The position numbers were made by a program, and so were the translations under genes. DNA of 64,000 nucleotides from Paracoccus sp. R12_2 (GTDB lineage: Bacteria > Pseudomonadota > Alphaproteobacteria > Rhodobacterales > Rhodobacteraceae): positions 124,001 through 188,000 of the forward strand of contig NZ_JAGHRA010000007.1 in assembly GCF_017744015.1 (NCBI RefSeq), given 5' to 3'. Every line of letters starts with the position of its first letter. Position 1 is the stretch's first letter. The notes beneath the pieces were generated by a model. The model was given only the letters and a program-made list of their open reading frames with translations, had not been told where the DNA came from and did not search any database. Below are positions 18,467 to 27,492 of this stretch, in pieces.

Positions 18467-19659
18467 TTCTTGACCAGCATGCGACGGGGAATGTTGCACA
18501 GCAGTTCCGGCTCGCGCTCGGTGATGACGATCGACTCGGTCGTCTCGTAGCCCCAGCCCTCCATCCACAGGCCGGTCATGAAATGGAACGTCATGCCGGG
18601 TTTCAGTTCGGTCTGGTCGCCGCGGCGAAGGGACATGGTGCGTTCGCCCCAGTCGGGCGGATAGGACAGGCCGATCGGATATCCGGTCCGGTTGTCCTTG
18701 ACGATGCCGTAGCGGTCCAGAACCGTGAAGAAGGCGTTCGCGATATCCTCGCAGGTGTTGCCCGCGCGCGCGGCGGTCAGGCCCGCCTCCATCCCTTCCA
18801 GAACAGCCTTTTCGGCGTCCAGCATCTCTTGCGGCGGCGTGCCAAGGAAGATCGTGCGCGACAGCGGCACATGATAGCGCTGATAACATCCCGCGATCTC
18901 GAAGAAGGTGCCTTCGTCCACCTTCATCGGCTGATCATCCCAGGTCAGGTGCGGCGCCGCCGCATCGGGACCCGAGGGCAGCAACGGCACAATGGCCGGA
19001 TAATCGCCGCCATGCTGCGACCATTCGTCGAAGCGCAGCCCCGCATCATAAATCTCGGCCACAAGGTCGCACTTACGCATGCCGACCTCGATCCGGTCGG
19101 CGATACGGCGATGCATCCGTTCCACGATCCGCGCCGCCTTGCGCATGTATTGCAGTTCCTTGGGCGTCTTGACCGCGCGCTGCCAGTTGACCAGCCCTGT
19201 GGCATCCAGAATCTGCGCCTCGGGCAGGCCATGGACCAGCCGCTCATGCGCCTTGGCGGAATACCAGTAATTGTCCATCTCGACGCCGATGAAACCGCGA
19301 TGCCAGTTGCGGTCGGCAAGCTGGGCCCACAGGTAATCCATCGGATGCCGCTCGACCGACTGCACGTAATAATCGGGATAGCCGATGATATTGTCGTCCG
19401 GCATCCAGACCGTGCGCAGCGCGCCCTGCGCGTCCTGGCCACGCCCGAACCAGATCGGCGGACCGTCCGGGCCGACGATCACGCATTGGTGGACATAGAA
19501 GGACCAGCCGTCATAGCCGGTCAGCCAGGCCATGTTCGACGGGTCGGAAACGATCAGCAGGTCCAGACCAAGCTTGGCCATGCTGGCGCGCGTCTTGCGC
19601 AGGCGTTCCTCGTATTCTTCGGTCGAGAAACGCTCGGGTGTCCTTTGCAGTTCAGGCAT
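18463..19659 (-). CDS. doeA: Ectoine hydrolase
   Basis: 398-residue M24 (pita-bread, Xaa-Pro-aminopeptidase-like) hydrolase. DoeA opens the ectoine ring to N-alpha-acetyl-L-2,4-diaminobutyrate. The N-terminal domain includes DLLIVSDPSNMAWLTGYDGW, characteristic of DoeA and its creatinase relatives. The C-terminal catalytic half has FFEIAGCYQRYHVPLSRTI. It begins immediately at the eutC end without a gap and overlaps doeB by four bases. Synonym EutD. Confidence 0.93.
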   Translation of the reverse strand: MPELQRTPERFSTEEYEERLRKTRASMAKLGLDLLIVSDPSNMAWLTGYDGWSFYVHQCVIVGPDGPPIWFGRGQDAQGALRTVWMPDDNIIGYPDYYVQSVERHPMDYLWAQLADRNWHRGFIGVEMDNYWYSAKAHERLVHGLPEAQILDATGLVNWQRAVKTPKELQYMRKAARIVERMHRRIADRIEVGMRKCDLVAEIYDAGLRFDEWSQHGGDYPAIVPLLPSGPDAAAPHLTWDDQPMKVDEGTFFEIAGCYQRYHVPLSRTIFLGTPPQEMLDAEKAVLEGMEAGLTAARAGNTCEDIANAFFTVLDRYGIVKDNRTGYPIGLSYPPDWGERTMSLRRGDQTELKPGMTFHFMTGLWMEGWGYETTESIVITEREPELLCNIPRRMLVKK

Positions 19660-20631
19660 TCATGTCTCGTGTGAAAACGCGGCAAGCGCGTGGGTGGCAA
19701 TGGCGGTGTCCTGCACGCCGGTGCCCGTCAGATCGGCAATGGTGATCTGGTCGGGTGAGGTACGGCCGGAATGGCGGCCGGTGATGATGTCGCCCAGTTC
19801 GGGGATCGGATCGCTGTCGCTCAGCAGCCCGGCATCCAGCGCCGCGCGCAGCTCTCCCATCAGTCTGGTCTGGCTGACACGGTCGGCGACATACAGGGAC
19901 GCGCGGTCAAGGCAGTGCGGATCCAGTTCGTTCTTGCCGGACTGATCGCTGCCCATGGCGGTGACGTGCTGGCCGGGGCGCAGCCATTCGGCGCGCAGGA
20001 TCGGCTGGCTGGCGGGGGTCGTGGTTACGATGACGTCGGCGAAAGCCGCGGCCTTTTCGGGGTCGGCCTCGGCCCGAACCACCATGCCATGATCCCGCGT
20101 CATGTCAGCCGCCAGCGCCTCGGCTTTTTGCGGATCGCGCGCCCAGATCACCGCCTGCTGGATCGGCCGGACCAGGGCCAGCGCCTGCAACTGCATCCGG
20201 GCCTGCAAACCGGCGCCGAAGATCGCGGCACGGCTGGCATCGGCGCGCGACAGGTGCCTTGCGGCCACACCGCCGGCCGCCGCGGTTCGCACATCGGTCA
20301 GATAGCCGTTGTCCAGCAAGACGGCCTGCACGCGCCCCGTGTCGGTGGACAACACCACCATCAGCCCCGATGTCGACGGCAGCCCCTTGCCGGGATTGTC
20401 GAAGAAGCCGGGTGACAGCTTGACCGCAAAGCCCGGCAGCCCCGGCACATAGGCGGTCTTCACGTCCAGTTCGCCGTTCACGTCGGGCATGTGCATCGAC
20501 AGGATCGGCGGCATCACGACGCCCCCCTTTGACAGGGTCGCGAATGCGTTCTCGATCACATCGATCGCGGTCGCGTCCAGATGGACGCGCTGGCGCAGCT
20601 GGTCTTCGGTGAGAATGCGGATATCGCTCAT
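19660..20631 (-). CDS. eutC: EutC, ornithine cyclodeaminase-like protein of hydroxyectoine use
   Basis: 323-residue NAD(P)-binding protein of the ornithine cyclodeaminase/mu-crystallin family. With EutA and EutB it is proposed to convert 5-hydroxyectoine to ectoine; the individual reactions are not fully settled in the literature I know. The substrate lysine region is VKTAYVPGLPGFAVKLSPGF, and the Rossmann motif is AAIFGAGLQARMQLQAL. Start and stop overlap or abut both neighbours (ATGA with eutB, zero gap with doeA). Confidence 0.9.
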   Translation of the reverse strand: MSDIRILTEDQLRQRVHLDATAIDVIENAFATLSKGGVVMPPILSMHMPDVNGELDVKTAYVPGLPGFAVKLSPGFFDNPGKGLPSTSGLMVVLSTDTGRVQAVLLDNGYLTDVRTAAAGGVAARHLSRADASRAAIFGAGLQARMQLQALALVRPIQQAVIWARDPQKAEALAADMTRDHGMVVRAEADPEKAAAFADVIVTTTPASQPILRAEWLRPGQHVTAMGSDQSGKNELDPHCLDRASLYVADRVSQTRLMGELRAALDAGLLSDSDPIPELGDIITGRHSGRTSPDQITIADLTGTGVQDTAIATHALAAFSHET

Positions 20632-21584
20632 GCCTCTCCCCTGACGATGGCGGCGTGGCGGCCGGGATCAATATTCTGGCCCGACAGGATCAGCACCAGC
20701 GGGCCGTCTTCGGCGCGCAGCTTGCCCGCGATGATGGCACCGGCGCCGACTGCCGCCGCGCCTTCCACGGTTTCGCCGTCCTCCAGCGCCAGATGACGGA
20801 CGCCTGCGGCAATCTCGGCTTCGGTCAGCAGGATGACCTGGTCCATCAGGTCGCGGCACATCGAAAAGGTCAGGCGATTTTTCAGGCCGACACCGCCGCC
20901 AAGGCTGTCTGCCAGGGTCTCAAGCTCTTCGACCTCGACCGGATGACCGGCCTTCAGACTGGCCGCCATCGCCGCACCGCGTTCCATGCTGATACCGATG
21001 ATGCGAATATCAGGGCGCAGTCCCTTCACCGCCAGCGCCACACCGGCCAGCAGACCACCGCCCGACAAGGGGACCGCGATGGTCGCGGCGTCGGGGATCT
21101 GGTCGAGGATCTCCAGTCCCAAAGTCCCCTGCCCGGCGATCACATCGGGATGGTCGAATGGCGGGATCAGCGCGAACCCCTCGTCCCGGCGCAGACGCCG
21201 CGCCTCTTCAAAGGCTTCGTCCTGGCTGGCGCCGATCACGCGGGCCTCGGCCCCCAGCGCCTCGATCGCCTGCAGCTTGTTCCTGGGCACCAGCCGCGAC
21301 ACGCATATGACAGCGGGCAGACCCAACTGTCGCGCCGCATGCGCCAGCGCGCGACCGTGATTGCCCGTCGATGCGGTCGTGACACCCGCCACATGCCCCA
21401 GCCGCGCCGCCGCATTCGAGGCACCGCGCAGCTTGAAGGCGCCGGTTTCCTGCCGGTGTTCGCATTTCAGCCAGACCGGGCCGCCGGCCAATCGGGACAG
21501 GCTGGCCGACGCCTTGACCGGCGTGATGCGGATCATGTCGCGGATGCGTTCGGCCGCCGTGCCGACATCTTCCAGTGTTACCAT
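20628..21584 (-). CDS. eutB: EutB, threonine dehydratase-like PLP enzyme of hydroxyectoine use
   Basis: 318-residue PLP fold-type II enzyme related to threonine/serine dehydratases. The PLP lysine is K51 in ETGAFKLRGASNA, and the phosphate-binding loop is PLSGGGLLAGVAL near residue 173. It belongs to the EutABC set needed to use 5-hydroxyectoine, probably removing the hydroxyl as water. It overlaps eutA by seven bases and eutC by four. Synthetic context distinguishes it from housekeeping threonine dehydratase, which carries a regulatory C-terminal domain absent here. Confidence 0.9.
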   Translation of the reverse strand: MVTLEDVGTAAERIRDMIRITPVKASASLSRLAGGPVWLKCEHRQETGAFKLRGASNAAARLGHVAGVTTASTGNHGRALAHAARQLGLPAVICVSRLVPRNKLQAIEALGAEARVIGASQDEAFEEARRLRRDEGFALIPPFDHPDVIAGQGTLGLEILDQIPDAATIAVPLSGGGLLAGVALAVKGLRPDIRIIGISMERGAAMAASLKAGHPVEVEELETLADSLGGGVGLKNRLTFSMCRDLMDQVILLTEAEIAAGVRHLALEDGETVEGAAAVGAGAIIAGKLRAEDGPLVLILSGQNIDPGRHAAIVRGEA

Positions 21585-22282
21585 GTGCGCACCTGAAACA
21601 GTTTGCCCGGCCCGGCAGCGGGAATGCGTGCGACATCCAGCATCGACCAGAACAGCGCGAGGTTGGAACTGACCACCGGCTTGCCAAGCGCCTTCTCGAT
21701 CCGCTCGATCACCGATACGGCGGGCAGCGCGGTGCAGGACATGAACAGGGCCTGCGCATCCGGGTGATCGGATTCCAGCGCGAAATCGACAATCTCGTCG
21801 CCTGACAGCAACGCCATGTCACGGTCGTCGGCATGGCCCATCGATTGCCGCGACACGACGCCCAGCCCGTTCGCCTCGAAGTGATCGCCGACCAGATCGG
21901 TGGTTTCGCGCAGATAGGGCGTCATCAGGGCGATCCGGTCGACCCCCAGCGCCTTGAAGCCGCGCAAGGCGGCGGCGACCGGCGTGCTGATCGGGGCGCG
22001 GTCGCCGATGGCGGTCTGCACCCCGTCGCCAAGCACTGCCGAGGCCGAGGTGCAGCCGAAGCCGATCCCTTTCAGTTCGACGCCGGGCACAAGCAGATCG
22101 GATGCCGCCTTCAGATGCGGCCCGGTCTTCTTCAGATTCTCGGCGGTGGTGGGATTGTCGAACGCGATCCGTGTCACGTGCAGGCGGCAGTCCTGCGGCA
22201 GCAGCCGCAGGGCGTCACCCTCGATCGTCAGATCGGTGGCAAGGGCAATCAGCCCAAAACGATTCAGATTGTCGCGCCACAT
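21578..22282 (-). CDS. eutA: EutA, arylmalonate decarboxylase/maleate isomerase-like protein
   Basis: 234-residue member of the Asp/Glu racemase superfamily (maleate isomerase/arylmalonate decarboxylase branch). The two expected active-site cysteines are C77 in GFGCTSAS and C183 in MSCTALPA. It is the first enzyme gene of the eutABC group for hydroxyectoine. A GGAGAGG sequence upstream serves as the ribosome site. It lies 18 bases after usp. Chemistry within the EutABC route is inferred. Confidence 0.9.
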   Translation of the reverse strand: MWRDNLNRFGLIALATDLTIEGDALRLLPQDCRLHVTRIAFDNPTTAENLKKTGPHLKAASDLLVPGVELKGIGFGCTSASAVLGDGVQTAIGDRAPISTPVAAALRGFKALGVDRIALMTPYLRETTDLVGDHFEANGLGVVSRQSMGHADDRDMALLSGDEIVDFALESDHPDAQALFMSCTALPAVSVIERIEKALGKPVVSSNLALFWSMLDVARIPAAGPGKLFQVRTW

Positions 22283-22300
22283 ACAGGATGCCGCCTCTCC

Positions 22301-22744
22301 TTACACGACCAGAACCGGACATTCCGCAAGGCCCGTGACCTTGTGGCTGACTGATCCCAGCAGATACCCTTCGGTTGATCCAAGCCCGCGCGAGCCCAGC
22401 ACGATCAGATCGCATTCCTTGTCATGCGCCATCGCGACGATGGTCCGCGCCGGCTGACCGGCCTTGATGAAGGCGCTGACCTTGGCAACCCCCGCATCCT
22501 TCGCATGGCTTTTCGCATAATCGGCCGCGTCACGCGCGGTCTGGCGCATGGTCTCGTCCAGATTGCCGCCGGGATCCATGCTGCCGCGCACCATCGATAA
22601 CGACGCCTCGAGCATCGAGTGATGGCGATAGACGGTCAGGATGATCACATGCGCGTCACACAGCTTCGCCAGTTCGGTCGCCTTCGTAAGCGCCCGTTCG
22701 GCCCCGCTGGACCCGTCATAGGGGACAAGGATCCTCTCGAACAT
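22301..22744 (-). CDS. Universal stress protein (UspA family) of the ectoine operon
   Basis: 147-residue UspA-domain protein. The ATP-binding motif GSRGLGSTEGYLLGSVSHKV near the C-terminus follows the G-2x-G-9x-GS pattern, so it likely binds ATP. A usp gene embedded right behind the TRAP transporter is a conserved part of ectoine clusters (known from Ruegeria and Halomonas, where the homologous TeaD influences transporter activity). The gap to uehC is nine bases. Confidence 0.9.
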   Translation of the reverse strand: MFERILVPYDGSSGAERALTKATELAKLCDAHVIILTVYRHHSMLEASLSMVRGSMDPGGNLDETMRQTARDAADYAKSHAKDAGVAKVSAFIKAGQPARTIVAMAHDKECDLIVLGSRGLGSTEGYLLGSVSHKVTGLAECPVLVV

Positions 22745-22753
22745 AACGGCCTC

Positions 22754-24043
22754 TTACTTGTTGAAGGCAAGGTCACGCAGGAACAGCGCGATCTGCGGGA
22801 AGAAGATCAGCAGCACCGCCGTTGTCAGAAGCATGATGATGAAGGGCGGCGTGCCCTTGACCACTTCGACATAGGGCCGCTTGAAGACCGCGATGGCAGT
22901 GAAGATGTCACAGCCGAACGGTGGCGTCGCGCTGCCGATGGCAACCTGCAGGGTGATGATGGTGCCGACCAGCACCGGGTCCAGTCCGACCGATTGCACC
23001 ACCGGCGCAAAGATCGGAACAAAGATCAGGATCACGACGATCGGGTCCACGAACATGCAGCCGACGAAGAACGCGATCGAGATGGTGAACAGGACGCCAT
23101 ACTGGCCCATCTCGTCGATGCCGATGCTGCCAAGGATATGCTGCGGGATCTGCGCGAAGCTGATCACATAGCTGAAGGCCGCACCCGCACCGACCAGGAT
23201 GAACACCACGGCGGTGATCAGGCCCGTCGATTTTGCGGTCGAATAAAGCTGCTTCAGCCCCATTTCGCGGAAGACGACCATCTCGAGAAACAGCGCATAC
23301 AGCACACAGGCCGCTGCCGCCTCGGTCGGCGAGAAGATCCCGCCATAGATGCCGCCGATGATGATCGCCGGGAAACCCAGCGGCCACAGCGCCCGCAAGA
23401 CCGCCTGCCTACGCTCGGCCCAGGTCGATTTGGGTAACGTGGGAACATTGTTCCGCAAGGCGTAGAAATAACTGTAGATCGAGAACATCACCAGGATCAG
23501 AAGCCCCGGCCCGATCCCCGCGATGAACAGTTCGGAAATCGAGGTGCCCGACACGACGCCATAGATGATCATGCCGATCGAGGGCGGGATCAGGAAGGCG
23601 ATGTCGGATGAATTCACGATCAGCGCAAGGATGAAGCTGTCGTTGTATCCGGCCTTCAGCATGCGGGGCCGCAATGGACCGCCGACCGCGACAACCGTCG
23701 CCTGCGTCGAACCGGACACCGCACCGAACATGGTGCAGGCCCCGGCCGTTGCAATCGCAAGCCCGCCCTTAAAATGACCGACGAACGACATGACCAGATC
23801 GATCAGGCGCGTCGCGGACTGCCCGCGCGTCATGATGTCGGCGGCGAAAATGAACATCGGCACGGCGATCAGGCTGGCGGGTCGGATACCGCCAAGGATC
23901 TGCTGCACCATCGTATCCAGCTGGCCGAAGCCGCCGAACAGTCCCACGAACCCGATCAGCGACCCCGCGATCAGCGGGATCATCATCGGAAAGCCCAACA
24001 GCAGAAGGACGATCATGGTGCCGAAAATCATCCACGTCATCAT
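22754..24043 (-). CDS. uehC: TRAP transporter large permease for ectoine/hydroxyectoine
   Basis: 429-residue DctM-type TRAP subunit with about twelve to thirteen hydrophobic segments; this subunit carries the sodium-coupled transport path. Typical segments are FGTMIVLLLLGFPMMIPLIAG at the start (abbreviated) and the conserved GAVSGSTQATVVAVGGPLRP. It follows uehB by three bases. The substrate assignment comes from the surrounding ectoine genes, not from this sequence alone. Confidence 0.92.
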   Translation of the reverse strand: MMTWMIFGTMIVLLLLGFPMMIPLIAGSLIGFVGLFGGFGQLDTMVQQILGGIRPASLIAVPMFIFAADIMTRGQSATRLIDLVMSFVGHFKGGLAIATAGACTMFGAVSGSTQATVVAVGGPLRPRMLKAGYNDSFILALIVNSSDIAFLIPPSIGMIIYGVVSGTSISELFIAGIGPGLLILVMFSIYSYFYALRNNVPTLPKSTWAERRQAVLRALWPLGFPAIIIGGIYGGIFSPTEAAAACVLYALFLEMVVFREMGLKQLYSTAKSTGLITAVVFILVGAGAAFSYVISFAQIPQHILGSIGIDEMGQYGVLFTISIAFFVGCMFVDPIVVILIFVPIFAPVVQSVGLDPVLVGTIITLQVAIGSATPPFGCDIFTAIAVFKRPYVEVVKGTPPFIIMLLTTAVLLIFFPQIALFLRDLAFNK

Positions 24044-24046
24044 GGC

Positions 24047-24700
24047 TCAGACCTCCTCTTCCGCACTGTCGTCATAGCCTTCAAGGGTACTGGTCGACAG
24101 CCAGATATCCTTGTCGATCAGGTTCTTGATGGCGGTCAGCCCGTATTGCAGCCCGGTCAGGAAAAACCCAAGCGGCGCCCAGACGATGATCCACCATTGC
24201 GGGATCTGCAGCGCCGGCAACAACCGCCCGCGCGACGCCTGGGAGAGCAAATAATCAACGGAATACCAGGTCAGCAGAAACATCGCAGCCGATGTCACGA
24301 CGGCGATGACGATCATCATCGTCTTGCGCATCCTGAACGGCATCGCATCGAAAAATGCCGACATACGGATATGCCGGCCATGGCGCGCTGCGTAGGAAAT
24401 GCCGGCGAAGGTGATCAGGATAATCAGGGCGCGATTCAATTCCTCGGAAAAGAACAGGCTTTCGCCGAAGACATAGCGCCCGACGACATTGGCCATGGTG
24501 TTCAGCGCCATCAGCAGCACGCCAATCGCCAGCAGGACGGCCTCGATCCGGGCGATCCCGACATCGATCACCCCCAACAGTCCCGGAAGACCGGATACAT
24601 ATTTGGAATCGTCGATGTCGTCTTCGTCAACGGCCGCCACTTCGGCCGCCGCGATCACGTCCGGATCGGGTTTCGGGGCATGCTTGTCGTCAAGAGTCAT
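24047..24700 (-). CDS. uehB: TRAP transporter small permease for ectoine/hydroxyectoine
   Basis: 217-residue DctQ-type subunit with four membrane helices. I start it at 24700 ([14 protein letters not shown]), preceded by AAGGGA, rather than at an upstream in-frame codon. It has an acidic, charged N-terminal tail of about 45 residues before the first helix, longer than most DctQ proteins, and a cytoplasmic acidic end (DDSAEEEV). The conserved [15 protein letters not shown] segment is in place. Confidence 0.9.
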   Translation of the reverse strand: MTLDDKHAPKPDPDVIAAAEVAAVDEDDIDDSKYVSGLPGLLGVIDVGIARIEAVLLAIGVLLMALNTMANVVGRYVFGESLFFSEELNRALIILITFAGISYAARHGRHIRMSAFFDAMPFRMRKTMMIVIAVVTSAAMFLLTWYSVDYLLSQASRGRLLPALQIPQWWIIVWAPLGFFLTGLQYGLTAIKNLIDKDIWLSTSTLEGYDDSAEEEV

Positions 24701-24749
24701 GGCCGCTGTCCCTTGTGCTGGGCGATAAAGGGCTGCTGTCAGGATCCGG

Positions 24750-24768
24750 CCGGCCGTCTGGCGGCCGG
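24750..24768 (-). promoter_or_regulatory. Intercistronic hairpin between uehA and uehB
   Basis: Stem CCGGCCG / CGGCCGG around TCTGG in the 140-bp gap between the binding-protein and permease genes. Such hairpins commonly give partial termination or 3' protection, so that the periplasmic binding protein is made in excess. Confidence 0.5.
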
Positions 24769-24840
24769 ACCCCATCGCGTCACATCGTCAGGCGGCCGTG
24801 ACCAGGCACGATCGCTGACCCAATCAGGGTCCGGCTTGGC

Positions 24841-25860
24841 TTACCCTTCGGAACCGCCCGCTGCGGCTTCGAGGTCGGCCTTCATCTGGTCCAGGATCTC
24901 CTGCGCCTGATCCCCACCGATCTCGAGATACTCGGCTTCGACCTCTTCTGCCGTGTCCTTGAACGGCGCGCGCTGTTCCTCGGTCAGTGAGGTGATGGTC
25001 ATGGACGGCTTGGCCTCCATGATCTTTTCCAGCGAGGTTTCGGTCAGCCCGTCCTGATACTCGACGATATAGTCGAACGAGGCGTCGATGGCGTTCTGGA
25101 CGACTTCCTTGTCCTCGTCGGACAGACCGTCAAAGAACTCCTTGTTGGCCATGACCGCGGTCGTGAAGTTGTTGTGGCCTGCACGCGTGATGTAGTCGGT
25201 CACCTCGTACATCTTTGTCGACTCGATGAAGAAGGCAGGGTTTTCCTGACCTTGAATGATGCCGGTCTGCAGCGCGCCATAGACCTCGCCCCAAGGCAGC
25301 GGCGTCGGCGTGGCGCCGAATGCCTGATAGCTTCCCACCAGCAGCGGGTTGGTCATGACCCGGAACTTCACCTCGTTCAGGTCTTCGGGGCTGGTCACCT
25401 CGTTGGTCGTGGTCATCATGACCTCGCCCTCGGGGAACATCGTCAGCAACTCCAGGCCCTGCTCCGCGTAGAGCGGCGGGAACAGTTCGTTGATCGCCTT
25501 CGAGGTGCGGAAGAACTCCACCAGCGTGTCCTGATCTTCAGGCAGCAGGTAGGGCACGAAGAACACCTGCGCCTCGGGGATCAGCGCGCCGGTAAAGCCG
25601 GGCGACTGGTCCACGAACTGCAGGATGCCCGACTGGGCCTGTTCCATGATATCCGCGGACTCGCCAAGCGTTCCGAACGGGAACAGCTGGATTTCGTGAT
25701 CGGAATTGGCCTCGACCTCTTCCTTGAACTTCTGGGCGAACTTGCCCTGCACCTCTTCCATCGCCTCTTCAAAGGCGTAGCGCCAAGTGTCGGCCATCGC
25801 GCCACCCGCACCCAGAATGAGGGCGGCAAGGCTGGCGGCGGTGATTGTCTTGTAGGTCAT
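24841..25860 (-). CDS. uehA: TRAP transporter periplasmic ectoine/hydroxyectoine-binding protein
   Basis: 339-residue DctP-type extracytoplasmic binding protein. Start 25860 gives MTYKTITAASLAALILGAGG and a signal peptide cut after AMA. An AGGAGGT ribosome site lies just upstream. Mature features include FPFGTLGESADIMEQAQSG and the conserved TRAP arginine segment LNEVKFRVMTNPL, where the arginine binds the substrate carboxylate. It is the first gene of the uptake operon, 159 bases from enuR. Confidence 0.92.
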   Translation of the reverse strand: MTYKTITAASLAALILGAGGAMADTWRYAFEEAMEEVQGKFAQKFKEEVEANSDHEIQLFPFGTLGESADIMEQAQSGILQFVDQSPGFTGALIPEAQVFFVPYLLPEDQDTLVEFFRTSKAINELFPPLYAEQGLELLTMFPEGEVMMTTTNEVTSPEDLNEVKFRVMTNPLLVGSYQAFGATPTPLPWGEVYGALQTGIIQGQENPAFFIESTKMYEVTDYITRAGHNNFTTAVMANKEFFDGLSDEDKEVVQNAIDASFDYIVEYQDGLTETSLEKIMEAKPSMTITSLTEEQRAPFKDTAEEVEAEYLEIGGDQAQEILDQMKADLEAAAGGSEG

Positions 25861-25962
25861 GATACCTCCTGTTTGTGGGGCCTTGTGACGCGGCACGTCC
25901 TTGGCCTCCGGGTTTCAGGATTCGGGAGGTTGTCCCGATCTGTCTGACTCGCACAGTTCTGA

Positions 25963-25975
25963 GCAACCGCGTTGC
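25963..25975. promoter_or_regulatory. Candidate EnuR operator upstream of uehA
   Basis: Inverted repeat GCAAC-CGC-GTTGC in the enuR-uehA gap, about 13-25 bases downstream of the start point predicted from the promoter at 25995-26023. A repressor bound here would block uehA transcription. The assignment rests on position and symmetry. Confidence 0.45.
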
Positions 25976-25994
25976 AAGTCAATTCATATATTAA

Positions 25995-26023
25995 ATCATG
26001 ACAATTTTGCCCGAGGGTGTCAA
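25995..26023 (-). promoter_or_regulatory. Predicted uehA promoter
   Basis: TTGACA (-35, 26018-26023 read on the minus strand), 17-base spacer, CATGAT (-10, 25995-26000). The -35 overlaps the enuR stop codon, so the uptake operon can be expressed separately from enuR. The -10 is a weak match, which suits regulated expression. Confidence 0.5.
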
Positions 26024-27420
26024 ACAGCCCCCTGTCCAAAGGCCCGCAGCGCACCGATTTCACCAGGCAGAATTGTCGCCAGAACATGCAGCGCATCCTC
26101 CAGTTCGCGCTGGCTGACGCCCCCCAGACACAACCGCAGCGCGGGTCGCCGGTCGATGACCGCAAAGCCCGAACCGGGGGCCAGCGCGATGCCCCGCGCC
26201 AGTGCCGCATGCAGCACAGCCTGTTCGTCTGTCCCTTCGGGCAGCGGCATCCAGCGATGCAGGCCATGGTTGAAGCCAAGGCTGGCACTGCCCAGAATGC
26301 GCTGCGCCATCCTGTTGCGGGCCAGCAACTCGGTCCGTTGGGCAATCAGGATCTGGCCCGCGACACCGCTGTCGATCCAGTCGGCGGCGATTTCGGCGAC
26401 CATCGGCGTTGCCATCCATGCAACCGAAAGGTGACGATTCAATGCCCGCTCTGCCAACGATTCGGGCAGTGCGAGAAACCCCAGCCGCAGTCCCGGCGAC
26501 AGGCATTTCGTCAGGCCGGTGAAATAGAAGCTGCGCTCGGGGGCAAAGCTTGCGACCGGCGGCGGCCGTCGCGGCGCGACCGGACCCAGCACGTCGCTTT
26601 CGATGATGATCAGCCCGCATTCGGCGGCGGCTGCGGCCAGCTCCTCGCGGCGTTCGCGATCGACGATGCGCGCCTCGGGGCCTCCGCCCGAGGGCAGCAG
26701 GAACACCGCACGCAACTTGCGACCCGGCATTCGCGCGGCAGCGATCAGCGCATCGGGCAGCATCCCGCGCGCATCACAGGCGATGCCGCGAAGACGCAGA
26801 TTCAGGTGACGGATCGCGGGCTTCAGGGTGTGGCAGGTCACACTTTCCGTCGCGATCTCGTCGCCCGGCTGTGCGGCGCTCATCAGCGCGATCACAAGCG
26901 CCGGCGTGCAGCCGTTTGTCAGCAGGATGCGCTGCGCCGGCACCACGACGCCACATCTGGCAAGCCACGCGGCGGCGATGCCCGAATAGGCGGACAACCC
27001 CTGACGGGGACGAAACGACCAGATCGCGTGTTCGGGGGGGCGTTCGGCAAAACGCCGCATCGAATCCTGCCAGGCGCGGACGATCATCGGCAGCCGCACG
27101 GGCGTCATCATCGACAGATCGACGGGCCGCGCATCCACCCCTGCCCTGAACCATGGCACCTCAAGCGTTTCGCGGGGTCCGGATTTGACGAAGCTGCCGC
27201 GCCCCACCTCGCCCGAGATGAGATCGGCGCGAATCAGCTCCTCATATGCGCGGCTGACGGTCTGGACGGACACACCCAGTCGCCACGCCAGATCGCGATG
27301 CGGCGGCAGCCGGTCGCCCGGACGCAGGCTGCCCGCGTCGATGGCGGCGGCAATCCCTTGGGCCAGACTGCGATAGGCAGGCCGGGTGATATCCTCTCGT
27401 CTCAGCGGCCAATGCGACAT
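26020..27420 (-). CDS. enuR: EnuR, MocR/GntR-type PLP-dependent regulator of ectoine catabolism
   Basis: 466-residue MocR-type regulator: an N-terminal GntR winged helix (about residues 15-80, DRLPPHRDLAWRLGVSVQTV) joined to a fold-type I aminotransferase-like domain. The PLP lysine is K305 in FTGLTKCLSPGLRLG, close to K302 reported for Ruegeria EnuR. In that system EnuR represses the cluster and responds to N-acetyl-diaminobutyrate and diaminobutyrate. The start at 27420 (MSHWPLRRED) is preferred to one seven codons upstream. It lies directly upstream of uehA and diverges from asnC. Confidence 0.92.
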   Translation of the reverse strand: MSHWPLRREDITRPAYRSLAQGIAAAIDAGSLRPGDRLPPHRDLAWRLGVSVQTVSRAYEELIRADLISGEVGRGSFVKSGPRETLEVPWFRAGVDARPVDLSMMTPVRLPMIVRAWQDSMRRFAERPPEHAIWSFRPRQGLSAYSGIAAAWLARCGVVVPAQRILLTNGCTPALVIALMSAAQPGDEIATESVTCHTLKPAIRHLNLRLRGIACDARGMLPDALIAAARMPGRKLRAVFLLPSGGGPEARIVDRERREELAAAAAECGLIIIESDVLGPVAPRRPPPVASFAPERSFYFTGLTKCLSPGLRLGFLALPESLAERALNRHLSVAWMATPMVAEIAADWIDSGVAGQILIAQRTELLARNRMAQRILGSASLGFNHGLHRWMPLPEGTDEQAVLHAALARGIALAPGSGFAVIDRRPALRLCLGGVSQRELEDALHVLATILPGEIGALRAFGQGAV

Positions 27421-27448
27421 ACGCCCAGATTCGCCAAGCAACAGGCGC

Positions 27449-27464
27449 TTGTCCAGATTGACAA
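27449..27464. promoter_or_regulatory. Inverted repeat between divergent enuR and asnC
   Basis: TTGTC-CAGATT-GACAA in the 72-bp divergent gap. A candidate site for AsnC, EnuR or both. Its half-site GACAATT also occurs just inside the uehA promoter (26000-26006). Function is inferred from position. Confidence 0.35.
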
Positions 27465-27492
27465 TTCACGGCGCTGGGGAAAGAAGCGAATC

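Noticed and set aside
26017-27492. A long plus-strand frame running in phase into asnC, suggesting a fusion protein
   Set aside because: The upstream part is antisense to enuR. AsnC starts normally at the ATG at 27493.
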